Below are positions 22,417-31,063 of a stretch of 36,234 bases of DNA, piece by piece. The notes beneath the pieces are model-generated. The model was not told where the DNA came from. It saw only the letters and a list, made by a program, of their open reading frames with translations, and made no database searches. Position 1 is the stretch's first letter, and every line of letters begins with the position of its first letter. Position numbers and translations under genes: made by a program. Source of the stretch: an uncultured Campylobacter sp. (GTDB taxonomy: Bacteria; Campylobacterota; Campylobacteria; Campylobacterales; Campylobacteraceae); assembly GCF_938017775.1 (NCBI RefSeq), contig NZ_CALIIU010000070.1:1-36234 (forward strand). The letters run 5' to 3'.

Positions 22417-22595
22417 AAAATATCCTTAAGCTTAGATCGCTCGTATTTTATAATTTCAGGCTTAAATCGCAATAAATCGCGTTCGTTTCGCGCGTTTTTG
22501 ATTTTATTAAAAGATGTGTTTTGCATTGCGCCGCATGCAGCGCAATGATGGCGGCAAAGCATGGCAAAAGAAACGGACCACATTTTCGGATCGAT

Positions 22596-23906
22596 TCATT
22601 TCTTAAATTTTCTTATGAAATCGCTCGCGTCCCGCGCCGTCATCGCCGAGCTCATAACGGCGATCCTATCGGCTCCCGCGCGTAGGACCGAGGCGAAATT
22701 GCGCGGCGTTATGCCGCCCAGTGCGTAAATTTCGCCGTCGTAAAACCTACGCACGGTGCGGATCAAATTTAGCCCCTTCGGCGCGAGCCCCGCCTTGCAA
22801 TCGGTCGCGAAGATATGGCTCAGGCAGATCGCGCTCGCGCCCAGCTCCAGCGCCTCGCGCGCCTCCGCTTCGCTGTGACAGGAAGCGACCAGTTTTTTGA
22901 AATTTGCGCGCAAAAACTCCGCGCCGCGCGCCGCACTGAAGCTCCGCAAAACCCCGAGCGGCAGCCATAAATTTCTCTCGCCCGCCCGCAGCGCAAAATC
23001 TGAAAAATTATGCACAAAGATCGCGGGCAGGCGCCTTGCGCTCTCTGCGCTCTGCGTGCCCTCCGCACCCTGCGAGTTTTCCGCTTCTTTCACGTTCTCT
23101 ATGCCGTTTGCCTTTTCTGCGCTATGTGCACTTTCTGCGCTCTCGGCGCTTCCTCTGTTCTGCGCGATCCCAGCGTCTCCTGCGCTCTGTATAATCCCGG
23201 CCGCGGGTTTTGTTTCGCTTGCGGCGCCACGAAGCGAAATTTCACTAGGTGCGTTATCATTCGCGCGATTTGCGGCGCCGGTAAAATTTTCAGATAAAAT
23301 TTCATCTAAAACGCAAGCGGAATTTTTAGGCCAAATCTCATCCGTAGCGGCGTGCTTGCGGGCCGTATCCGCGCAAAACCCGCTCTTGCCGTCGCCCAAA
23401 TGGAGCTTTTTTAATAAAATTTTGTCCTCGCTGCGCTCGCAGAGTGAAATTTTATCCGCGTAGGCCGCGCTAGCGTCCAATCCGCCTACGAGGGCTTGGA
23501 CGGCGCAGGCTCGATCGTCGTAAATTTTATGCGGAATCGCACGCGCGCAAACTTCCTCTGCGAAAATTCCGTCCGAGCGAGCCGTACCCGTGCCAAACCC
23601 CTCTTCGTGCGCTTCTGCCGCATCAAATTTGGCGGCGCGGATTTTATTTGGCAAAATTTCATGCGGGCAAGCTTGATCCGCGTCAAAGCTGAGCCGGTCT
23701 GCGCGATCGTAGAACTCGCAAGCGCGCAGTATATTCTCAAATAGCGCCGCATAGGTCGCTTCGTCCAGATCCTTTTCGCGCACGACGATCTCGCTTACAC
23801 CCGCCGCGGCAAAATCCGCTATGCGCGCAAGCAGCGCCGCATCGCCGCCGCAGAGCGCGCGATTTGTGATGATCGTAATGCGCGAAGCAAGCTCTAAATC
23901 TAGCAT
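22596..23906 (-). CDS. thiE: Thiamine-phosphate synthase family protein with a 225-residue insert
   Basis: ThiE joins the hydroxymethylpyrimidine and thiazole phosphates. The N-terminus (residues 1-67) has RITIITNRALCGGDAALLARIADFAAAGVSEIVVREKDL; the C-terminal 144 residues have IFVHNFSDFALRAG, LVASCHSEAEAREALELGASAICLSHIFATDCKAGLAPKGL, IYALGGITPRNFASVLRAGADRIAVMSSAM. Together about 210 residues, the family length. Between them lie about 225 extra residues. The usual HLGQ motif is not seen (LWLPLGVL instead), so a TenI-like role is possible. AAAGGAG precedes the ATG. Last gene of the thi series. Confidence 0.85.
   Translation of the reverse strand: MLDLELASRITIITNRALCGGDAALLARIADFAAAGVSEIVVREKDLDEATYAALFENILRACEFYDRADRLSFDADQACPHEILPNKIRAAKFDAAEAHEEGFGTGTARSDGIFAEEVCARAIPHKIYDDRACAVQALVGGLDASAAYADKISLCERSEDKILLKKLHLGDGKSGFCADTARKHAATDEIWPKNSACVLDEILSENFTGAANRANDNAPSEISLRGAASETKPAAGIIQSAGDAGIAQNRGSAESAESAHSAEKANGIENVKEAENSQGAEGTQSAESARRLPAIFVHNFSDFALRAGERNLWLPLGVLRSFSAARGAEFLRANFKKLVASCHSEAEAREALELGASAICLSHIFATDCKAGLAPKGLNLIRTVRRFYDGEIYALGGITPRNFASVLRAGADRIAVMSSAMTARDASDFIRKFKK
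23031..23705 (-). repeat. In-frame low-complexity insert in thiE
   Basis: About 225 codons with no family counterpart: first Ala/Asp/Glu/Lys-rich with recurrent (K/E)-I words (NKIRAAKF, HKIYDD, DKISLCE, DEIWPKN, DEILSENF, SEISLRG), then Ala/Ser/Glu repeats (SAESAESAHSAEKANG). No in-frame stop. Confidence 0.75.
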
Positions 23907-24622
23907 CCGCCCGCTCCTTTAGGCCCAAAATCCACGCCCGTGAGCGACGCCGCACCGAGGCTCAAAATTTTATTCACAGCGTTTAATTTTAAAATTTCGC
24001 CCGCAGCGCTAAGGTTTAAAATCTCATTCGCCAGTATTGAAGCCAAAATCCCTGCCTCCGCGCTAGAGCTTAAAATTCTCGCAGTGCCGCTAGAAATAAA
24101 ATTATTCGCCGCCGCATCGAAAACTAAATCCATAGCCAAGGTGCTGGAGCTTAAAATTCTGCCCGTCCAGATGGAGGCTAAAATTTTGTTCGCGTCGCTA
24201 GAGTTCAAAGCATCTGCCGAACCATTAGATTTTATCGGCTTTGCGTTGCCGCCGCATAAGAACCTGAAGCTCGCGCCGTTTTTAAATTTAAAATTTACGC
24301 CGCCCGAGGGCTTGGAATTTGCGCTGCCCTTAAATTTTAAATCCGCGTATGTGTTCCTGGCCCTCAAATTTACACACGCATTTTTAAGCCCAGAATTCCT
24401 AACGTTCGCTAGTGCGGCGCCCAAGCCTTTTTTATCTGCCATAGCGCCATAAATTTTATCGCCGTGTGCGGCGTTGCAAAATTCCGCGCCGTATTTTACG
24501 CTACAAATTTTACTTCTGCGCTGGGCGGCACTAAATCCGCCCTCGAGCCCGACGCTGAAAATCTCGCGTCTAACGCCGTAAATTTCATCCACGTACGCGG
24601 TAAAATTTCGCGCCTCACACAT
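23900..24622 (-). CDS. Repeat-rich spacer ORF between thiH and thiE
   Basis: A 240-codon frame that starts inside the end of thiH (ATGTGTGA, 8-bp overlap) and stops inside the thiE start (ATGCTAG, 7-bp overlap), filling the gap exactly. Its second half is a series of 9-residue units ending in (K/R/E)-I-L or similar: ASIWTGRIL, SSSTLAMDL, SSSAEAGIL, ASILANEIL, NLSAAGEIL, KLNAVNKIL. No family recognised, no signal peptide. thiH and thiE are normally adjacent in Campylobacter. It parallels the spacer ORFs in the nik and serS-nadD operons. Confidence 0.45.
   Translation of the reverse strand: MCEARNFTAYVDEIYGVRREIFSVGLEGGFSAAQRRSKICSVKYGAEFCNAAHGDKIYGAMADKKGLGAALANVRNSGLKNACVNLRARNTYADLKFKGSANSKPSGGVNFKFKNGASFRFLCGGNAKPIKSNGSADALNSSDANKILASIWTGRILSSSTLAMDLVFDAAANNFISSGTARILSSSAEAGILASILANEILNLSAAGEILKLNAVNKILSLGAASLTGVDFGPKGAGGC
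23964..24206. repeat. 27-bp phased AAAATTT array
   Basis: AAAATTT or near variants begin at 23964, 23991, 24018 (AAAATCT), 24045 (AAAATCC), 24072 (AAAATTC), about 24099, about 24126, 24153 and 24180, each step 27 bp. The 20-bp spacers vary. The phase is kept over nine units. Confidence 0.8.
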
Positions 24623-25748
24623 AGATATACTCGCTCATCAGCGGCTGCAGTCCGCCTGCGCGGATCGCCTCGCAGACTTCGCTTACGCTGCGCGCGTCGC
24701 TGATCTCGAACTGCTCGTCGCCCCTCTGCTCGCTGTGCCCGCCGATACCCACGCTCACGCCAGCCGAAATTTTGCTCGCCGCGATCCTGATCGCATTGTC
24801 GCGGAAGCCCGCCCTCTCGCGCGTAGAGATCGTGATCTGCGCACTTGGCAGCAGTAGCCGATACGCGCACATGACTTGCAGCAGCTCGCGCTCGCCGACG
24901 TCTTTCGGGTTTATTTTGTCGTTATTGATGATCGGGCGCAGGCGCGGCACCGAAAAGGCAATCTCGGCGCGCGGGTACTTGCGCTGAAGCAACCATGCGT
25001 GCACACCCGTAGCAAAGGCATCGCGTCGAAAGTCCCCGAGCCCCAAAAGCGCCGCAAAGCCCACGCCGCGCATACCGCCTCTGATCGCGCGCTCTTGAGC
25101 TGCGAAGCGATACGCAAAAACGCGTTTGTTGCCCGCAAGATGCAGCTGTGCGTAGCGCGCGGGGTCATAGGTTTCTTGAAAAACGGTGACGAAATCGACG
25201 CCACAAGCGTGCAGATAGGCATAATCGGCGGAGTTTAGCGGATAAATTTCGACGCCGATTACCTTAAAATACTGCCGCGCGAGCTCGCAGGCGCGCCCGA
25301 TGTAGCGCACGGGGCTGTTTTTCTCGCTCTCGCCGGTGAGGATCAAAATTTCTTCTAACCCGCTTGCCGCGATCGCCTCAAACTCCGCCTTTAGCTGCGC
25401 CTCATCGAGCCTTGCGCGCGCGATTTTGTTTTTGCAGTTAAAGCCGCAGTAAACGCAGAGATTGTCGCAGTAGTTGGAGATGTAAATCGGCGTGAAAACG
25501 GCGATGTTGCTGCCGAAATGCGCGACCTTCTCGCGCGCTGCGGCTTGCGCGATCTGCTCCAGATGCTCGCCCGCGCGCACGCTTAGTAGCGCGGCAAAAT
25601 CGCGCAGAGTTCTATTTTTCGCGCCGATCGCCCTTTGCACGTCAGCCTCGCTCGCCTCCTCGCAAAAGCCATCGCGCAGAGCAAGCGTGCGCTCCATCAT
25701 CTCGCTTCCGATATCCTCCATGCCCGCTAGATAGCCGGTTTTCATCAT
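24615..25748 (-). CDS. thiH: 2-iminoacetate synthase (tyrosine lyase)
   Basis: 377 residues, radical SAM enzyme. The cluster motif is CDNLCVYCGFNCKN (first Cys near residue 93, spaced CxxxCxxC). It cleaves tyrosine to dehydroglycine for thiazole formation with ThiG under anaerobic or low-oxygen conditions. Other segments: ILILTGESEKNSPV, VEIYPLNSADYAYLHACGVDFVTVFQETYD, LLGLGDFRRDAFATGVHAWLLQRKYP, and the C-terminal QFEISDARSVSEVCEAIRAGGLQPL. Normal length, no insert. Lies downstream of thiG across a 246-bp AAATTT-rich gap. Confidence 0.94.
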   Translation of the reverse strand: MMKTGYLAGMEDIGSEMMERTLALRDGFCEEASEADVQRAIGAKNRTLRDFAALLSVRAGEHLEQIAQAAAREKVAHFGSNIAVFTPIYISNYCDNLCVYCGFNCKNKIARARLDEAQLKAEFEAIAASGLEEILILTGESEKNSPVRYIGRACELARQYFKVIGVEIYPLNSADYAYLHACGVDFVTVFQETYDPARYAQLHLAGNKRVFAYRFAAQERAIRGGMRGVGFAALLGLGDFRRDAFATGVHAWLLQRKYPRAEIAFSVPRLRPIINNDKINPKDVGERELLQVMCAYRLLLPSAQITISTRERAGFRDNAIRIAASKISAGVSVGIGGHSEQRGDEQFEISDARSVSEVCEAIRAGGLQPLMSEYIYV

Positions 25749-25994
25749 CTTTAAAATTTTCCTTTTAAATTTTCATTTAAATTTCACGCGGCACGTTTTT
25801 GCGTGCAAATTCTTGCCGCGCAAATTTTAAAATTTCATATTGTACCGCGCCGTGCGAAATTTTAAAATTTCACGCCATGTCTATCGGCTGCTACGCCGAG
25901 CTTGCGCGATATGTATCTGTACAAACCCGAGAAAGGCAAATTCAGCGCAAAAAACACGGCTCGCGCAACCAAACGCGCTTAAAATTCTAACCGC

Positions 25995-26756
25995 TTATCT
26001 CAAAAATCCAGTTAGCGGCGAACTTGCGCTGGCTGTTTTGCAAACGGCGCCAAGCCCCGCCAGATAGGCATCGCGCCCCGCCTGCACGCCGAGCGCAAAC
26101 GCCCGCGCCATCAGCGCCAGATCCCCGCTCGTGGCGATCGCCGTATTTACCATCACCGCAGCGCAGCCCATCTGCATCGCCTCGCAAGCCTCGCTAGGCG
26201 CGCCGAGTCCCGCATCTACGATGATCGGTACGTCGATTTCGTCTAGCAAAATTTCGATCATCCCGCGCATCATCAGCCCGCGATTAGAGCCGATTGGCGC
26301 AGCCAGAGGCATCACGGCGGCAGCCCCCGCGCTTACTAGATCGCGCGCGACGCACAGATCGGCGTGCATGTAGGCGAGCGGCACGAAATCCTCGCGCGCC
26401 AGGGCCTCGCAGGCTTTGATCGTCTCGGCGTTGTCGGGCAGAAGGTACTTACTGTCGCCTATGATCTCGATCTTTACGAAGTCGCCGCAGCCCAGCTCGC
26501 GCGCGAGCCGTGCGATCCGCAGCGCCTCCTCGGCGTTTCGTGCGCCGCTAGTATTCGGCAGCAGCGTGACGCCGCGAGGGATGAAATCCAAGATATTGCG
26601 GCTCTTGCTTTCGTTCACGCGGCGCAGCGCAAGCGTGACGATCTCGCAGCCCGCGTGCCGCACGCAGGCGTCAATCATCGCGTGATCGAACTTGCCAGAG
26701 CCCATTATCAGGCGCGAGCTAAACTCCCTGCCGCCTAAGATCAGTTTATCGTCCAT
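25995..26756 (-). CDS. thiG: Thiazole synthase
   Basis: 253 residues. ThiG builds the thiazole phosphate ring from deoxyxylulose phosphate, dehydroglycine and ThiS-thiocarboxylate. Family segments: LILGGREFSSRLIMGSGKF at the start, EIVTLALRRVNE, LLPNTSGARNAEEALRIARLARE, FVKIEIIGDSKYLLPD (Schiff-base Lys region), PLAAPIGSNRGL, VDAGLGAPSEACEAMQMGCAAVMVNTAI and SASSPLTGF at the end. Upstream is GGATAGA; it lies 532 bp after thiF. No insert. Confidence 0.95.
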   Translation of the reverse strand: MDDKLILGGREFSSRLIMGSGKFDHAMIDACVRHAGCEIVTLALRRVNESKSRNILDFIPRGVTLLPNTSGARNAEEALRIARLARELGCGDFVKIEIIGDSKYLLPDNAETIKACEALAREDFVPLAYMHADLCVARDLVSAGAAAVMPLAAPIGSNRGLMMRGMIEILLDEIDVPIIVDAGLGAPSEACEAMQMGCAAVMVNTAIATSGDLALMARAFALGVQAGRDAYLAGLGAVCKTASASSPLTGFLR

Positions 26757-27288
26757 TCTATCCTCTTTAGTTTAAATTTTCGTTTTATGCGCGGCACTAA
26801 ATGGCGTATATCGGCGCACGCAGTGCATTATACACAGCGCGAGATATGCGCGCTTTGCTTGCTTCTATTCGTCGCTTTACACGCTGCACGACGCTGCGCC
26901 CGAGCTTTAAAATTTCTCGTCAAAATTTTACGCCACGACATAAAATTTTAAAATTTCAAGCGCAGACTGCGGCTCGCTTCGCTGCGCGGAATTTTAAATC
27001 CTATGTTCAAAAGTAGCCGCTCGCGCCGAATAAATTTTAAAATTTTTACTTATCTGCGAGCGGCGCACGACAAATGGTTTAAATTCCGTCGTTTAAATTT
27101 AGATCTCGCAGTTAAATTCCGCAGCTAAATTTGCGCGGCGCGCGGTAAAATTCACATCGCCTTTTAAACGCGCTGTATGCCGCCGAAACGCTCGCCGCTT
27201 CTCAAAAATAATCGCGCGAGGCCTTTAAATTCAGCGGCAATGCAAGCGCGTAAATTTAGAAATGCAGGCGCGCGATGAGTAGTCGGGC
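26757..27288. other. 532-bp gap between thiF and thiG, no gene seen
   Basis: AAATTT words (TTTAAAATTTC, TAAATTTAG) recur through the gap. On the minus strand, the direction of the thi genes, no long frame covers it, unlike the three coupled spacer ORFs. A 71-codon plus-strand frame at 26801-27016 is probably chance. Confidence 0.5.
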
Positions 27289-28083
27289 CTAGCCCTCCTC
27301 GCCCAAAATCAGCCTAAGCGCGACGTTTGCCTGATGTGCGGCGCAGATCGCCACGCGCGGCGCGAGCAGCCCCACGCCTTGAGCTGCGGCGCTTTTGCGG
27401 TCGCCGCAGACGAAGACGTTTTTGCCGAGTCGCGTCGTGCGGATCTCGTTGGCGCCGCCGCTACCCGCCATGCCGCTAGCGCAGATCAAAAAGCGATCCG
27501 TGCCGCCGAATGCGCCAAAAATCATCGCTTTCGCCGCCGCGTCGTCGAAGCACTCGCAAATTATACGCTCGTTTTTTAAAATTTCGGCTACGTTTTGCGC
27601 GGTAAGTAGCTCGTTTAAGGTTTGCACGCGCACGAACGGGTTTATACGCGCGATTTTTTCGCGCAGAGCGGCCGTTTTGGGCTTGTAGAGATCGCCGATC
27701 TCGTACTGCTGGCGGTTGAGGTTGGTCGGCTCGACGACATCGAAGTCGATCAAAAAGAGCTCGCCCACGCCCGCGCGCGCAAGCAGGATCGCGACGTTTG
27801 AGCCGAGCCCGCCGAGTCCGCAGATCGCCACGCGCGAGCCTTGCAGCGCCTCGTTTACGGCAGGGGCGTTGCGAGCAAACATCAGCTCGCGAAGCTCCTG
27901 CGGCGCCAGCTCCGCACCGCGCGCGAGTAAAAAGAGCTCATCGCCCGCCTTCAGCTCGCAGTTTTGCGTGCTCGCATAGCCGTTTATCACGGCGATCTCG
28001 CCGCTAAATTTAACCTCGCGCTTCAGCCCCTCAAGATCGCACGCGCCCGTTTCGTAAGCTTTGCCGTTTAATTTTATCTGCAT
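27289..28083 (-). CDS. thiF: ThiS adenylyltransferase with a fused ThiS-like N-terminal domain
   Basis: 264 residues from ATG at 28083 (AGGATC upstream); a longer in-frame start adds 27 basic residues without a family match. Residues 1-60 are a ubiquitin-like ThiS-type fold (MQIKLNGKAY..DLEGLK..INGYA..LKAGDELFLLARG) that lacks a C-terminal Gly-Gly. Residues about 85-264 are the E1-like adenylation domain: VAICGLGGLGSNVAILLARAGVGELFLIDFDVVEPTNLNRQQY and ECFDDAAAKAM. It activates the C-terminal Gly of ThiS. Zinc-binding CxxC pairs common in MoeB are not seen. N-terminal ThiS-like domains are known in this group. Confidence 0.87.
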   Translation of the reverse strand: MQIKLNGKAYETGACDLEGLKREVKFSGEIAVINGYASTQNCELKAGDELFLLARGAELAPQELRELMFARNAPAVNEALQGSRVAICGLGGLGSNVAILLARAGVGELFLIDFDVVEPTNLNRQQYEIGDLYKPKTAALREKIARINPFVRVQTLNELLTAQNVAEILKNERIICECFDDAAAKAMIFGAFGGTDRFLICASGMAGSGGANEIRTTRLGKNVFVCGDRKSAAAQGVGLLAPRVAICAAHQANVALRLILGEEG

Positions 28084-29066
28084 TTTGATCCTAAATTTTA
28101 TCTTTTTGCGCGCCCGAGCCTCGCCGCGCGAGCTTCGACCCTGTGCCTTTTTTGCGTCACGCAAAGCCGAAAATTTTAACGATTCTACGAGCTGTAGCGC
28201 GCAATTGCTCGCTTCGCACCATGGCGATTTATACTTAAGACAAATTTGCGCGGTCTTGATGACCGAAGCTCAGCCCGCCGCCATGATTGAGCTCAATTAG
28301 CCAACGCACCCGCACTTGAGCTTAACGCAAGTGCGCTTTGTCTTGCGACTAGCGAAAAGCTACGATCAATCGCGCGTAAACCCGAAGCGAGCCCAATCGA
28401 TAAAATTTTGACGCCGTATCGTGCGCCGCGCAACAAAGTCGCATTCCCGCTCCTTTTTACGTCGCAGTATTGTAACGCGGCATATCGATAGATCTCCGAA
28501 TCGATCCGTTAATTTTACGCACTGCGGCGTGCCGCCGAACGCGGAATTTTATGTTTAATATAAATAGATCACGCGGCACATACCGTGTTTACGAGCTAAT
28601 TTAGCGCGCTCGCGGGTAAAATTTGCGCGTCGGGTGCCGTTCCCTAGCGCGACGAAATTAAATTTTAAAGCCCCGTGCTCAAACCTACGGCGCCGACGCA
28701 GTTTACAGCTCCACACCCAGTCGCTGCGGCTAGCGACGCAAATTAACGTTTCGCTGCCGCAATAAAAATTTAAACTCTATCACCGCGGAGCGAATTTTAA
28801 AACTCCTGCGCCCAGCCGCCGCGGCCTAGCTCACTTTTAAAAATTTAAAGGCTCGCCGCAGGCACCAGGCTACCGCGGCTTTCTCATAAATCTAAAAACC
28901 CAAACGCGCTATGTCTTCGCGCCGCCGTACCGCTTAAAATTTTAACGATACGCGTGCAAATTTTAAGCTCTAGCCGCTGTGTCGCTAAGCCGATTAAAAT
29001 TTAGCGGCTTCCGCGCGGATTTAAACCTCGGCTGCCGTAATTTTAAAATAATTCAAAGCTCCGACC
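28084..29066. other. 983-bp gap between thiS and thiF, no gene seen
   Basis: The largest gene-free stretch. It has many AAATTT-centred words with G+C-rich spacers, and short frames without recognisable content (28061-28300 and 28979-29305 on the plus strand). No long minus-strand frame bridges it. In C. jejuni, from memory, thiS and thiF are adjacent, so this looks like added DNA. Confidence 0.5.
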
Positions 29067-29270
29067 TCAGCCGCCGCCTACGAACTCAACGATCTCATAT
29101 TTTTTGCCGCTTGAGATCTGCGTGCGCTCCCACTCCTGCTTTTTTAAAATTTCGCCGTCGCGCTCGAGCGCTACTAGGCGCAGATCGTGTCCGCGCCGGC
29201 GTAAAAACTCGCTCACGCTCATATCCTGCGCCAGCTGCAGCCGTTCGCCGTTTACGCAGATCTCAATCAT
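29067..29270 (-). CDS. thiS: Sulfur carrier protein ThiS
   Basis: 67 residues starting MIEICVNGERLQL and ending FVGGG, the C-terminal Gly that ThiF adenylates and that becomes the thiocarboxylate donor. Start chosen at 29270 because its ATG overlaps the ABC-F stop by 8 bp (ATGATTGA); an earlier in-frame start would lie deep within that gene. It is separated from thiF by about 980 bp. Translational coupling to the ABC-F gene is likely. Confidence 0.9.
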   Translation of the reverse strand: MIEICVNGERLQLAQDMSVSEFLRRRGHDLRLVALERDGEILKKQEWERTQISSGKKYEIVEFVGGG

Positions 29271-30855
29271 CGCTCGCTCCCAAGCTCTCTCGATACTCCT
29301 CGTAAGTGCCCCTAAAATCGACGATTTCGCCGCCTCCTTTGAGGTGCAAAATTCTATTTGCAAACGCGTCGATGAGCTCGCGGTCGTGGCTCACGCAGAT
29401 CGCGCAGCCCGCGAAGTTATACAGCGCCTCGCCAAGCGCGATGATCGCCTCAAGATCAAGGTGGTTGTTGGGCTCATCTAGCACCAGCAGGTTCGGCCGC
29501 TGCAGCATTAGCTTGCTTAGCATCACGCGGTGTTTCTCGCCGCCGCTTAGGCTGCCCACGCTTTTCTCCTGCTCCGCGCCGCTAAAAAGCATACGTCCAA
29601 GGCATTTTCGAATTTCATCCAGATCCCTATTCTGCGGGCTTTGCAGATATTCGTAGAGCTTGAGCTCGCCTGAAATTTTATTATTCGTATCCTGCGCGAA
29701 ATATCCCGGCTCGATCGTGGCGCCCATATGCACCTTGCCGCGCTGCGGCGTGAGCTCGCCCATGATGATCTTGCAAAGCGTGCTTTTGCCCACGCCGTTT
29801 CGACCGATAATCGCGATCTTATCGCCGTGAGCGAGCTTGAGATTAAAATTTTTCAGAATTTCAATCTCGCCGAAGCTCATATCCACGCCGCTTAGCTCTA
29901 AAATTTCATTGCCGATCTCGCGCGCGGGCTTGAATAAAATGCTAGGCTCCCTGCGCGAAGAGGTCGCAAGCTCGCTAAGATCGAGCTTGTCGAGCTGTTT
30001 TTGACGGCTCGTGGCCTGCTTCGCCTTACTTGCGTTGGCGCTAAAGCGAGCGATAAATTTTTCAAGCTCCGCCTTCTCTTTGAGTTTTTTCTCGCGCTCA
30101 AACTGCGCCTGTTTGGCAATTAAATTGGATGCGATGAACCAGTCGTCGTAATTGCCGCTAAATTCGCGCACCCGCCTAAAATCCACGTCGAGGATGTCCG
30201 TGCAGACGCGGTTTAAAAAGTGGCGGTCGTGGCTGATGACCACGAGCGTGCCCGTGTGGCGATTTAGCTCAAACTCGAGCCACGAAATGGCGTCGATATC
30301 GAGGTTGTTCGTAGGCTCGTCCAAAAACAGCACGTCGGGGCGCGGGAAGAGCACCTGAGCAAGAAGAACCTTAAATTTATCGCTCGTCTCGATCTCGCTC
30401 ATCTTTTTATCGAAGTCGTTTAGCCCTAGCGAGCTTAAAATTTTCTCGATCCGCGTTTCGTACTCGTAAGCGGGGTCCTCCTCGGCGCAGATCATCTCAA
30501 GCTCGCCGAGGCGCTCGTTTATCTCGTCGTTAAACTCGCCCGCTTCGTAAAGCTGCGTCTTTTCGCGCACGGCGTCATAAAGGCGCTTGTTACCGTAAAG
30601 CACGGCGTCTTTGACACTGAAGCTTTCAAAGGCGAATTGATCCTGCCCCAAAACGCCGATTTTAAGCCCACTTTCGATCAAAATTTCGCCGCTGCTTGCT
30701 TCAATCTGCCCGCTTAAAATTTTAAGTAGCGTCGATTTGCCCGCGCCGTTTGCGCCGATGAGACCGTAGCGCCTGCCCTTATCGAGGCTCAAATTTACGT
30801 TTTCAAAAAGTAGCTGTTTGCCGAAGCGCATCGTTAAATCTTTGATTTCAACCAT
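29263..30855 (-). CDS. ABC-F family ATPase, YbiT-like
   Basis: 530 residues from ATG at 30855 (AAAGGA upstream; the 22 residues before it are basic and unlike the family). Two ABC domains without membrane segments: Walker A GANGAGKST (about 34-42), first signature region DKFKVLLAQVLF, LFLDEPTNNLDIDAISWLE, then a charged linker RFSANASKAKQATSRQKQLDKL, second Walker A GRNGVGKST, LSGGEKHRV and LVLDEPNNHLDLEAI. ABC-F proteins act on the ribosome E site. The linker resembles YbiT. First gene of the thi series; no functional link to thiamine is known. Confidence 0.9.
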   Translation of the reverse strand: MVEIKDLTMRFGKQLLFENVNLSLDKGRRYGLIGANGAGKSTLLKILSGQIEASSGEILIESGLKIGVLGQDQFAFESFSVKDAVLYGNKRLYDAVREKTQLYEAGEFNDEINERLGELEMICAEEDPAYEYETRIEKILSSLGLNDFDKKMSEIETSDKFKVLLAQVLFPRPDVLFLDEPTNNLDIDAISWLEFELNRHTGTLVVISHDRHFLNRVCTDILDVDFRRVREFSGNYDDWFIASNLIAKQAQFEREKKLKEKAELEKFIARFSANASKAKQATSRQKQLDKLDLSELATSSRREPSILFKPAREIGNEILELSGVDMSFGEIEILKNFNLKLAHGDKIAIIGRNGVGKSTLCKIIMGELTPQRGKVHMGATIEPGYFAQDTNNKISGELKLYEYLQSPQNRDLDEIRKCLGRMLFSGAEQEKSVGSLSGGEKHRVMLSKLMLQRPNLLVLDEPNNHLDLEAIIALGEALYNFAGCAICVSHDRELIDAFANRILHLKGGGEIVDFRGTYEEYRESLGASDD

Positions 30856-31063
30856 ATTTTTCCTTTTAAATTTCTCTTTGCGTTGCCTTGCGCGCGGGCT
30901 TCTGCTAAGTTTTGCGCACAAATTTCATATCACGTTTTATTGCGGCTTTTGTGCCGCGCGAAGCCGCGATAAATTTCTCCTATTGTAGCTTAAAATTCTA
31001 AAATTTCGCCGAAGGGGCGCGGGCGGGCGCGATTAAATTTAAACCGCTAAAGCAATTTAAATT

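Noticed and set aside
22897..23463. Plus-strand frame of 188 codons opposite the thiE insert
   Set aside because: Mirror of the low-complexity thiE insert; no start context and no recognisable protein.
23940..24452. Plus-strand frame of 170 codons opposite the thiH-thiE spacer
   Set aside because: Also carries the 27-bp period, but has no coupling to neighbours and runs against the operon. The minus-strand frame overlaps thiH and thiE starts and stops and is preferred, without certainty.
30856..31063. TPP riboswitch upstream of the thi series
   Set aside because: I looked for CTGAGA and the ACCTGATCTGG-like thi-box on the minus strand here and before thiF, thiG and thiH and saw none; by eye this is not a complete search.
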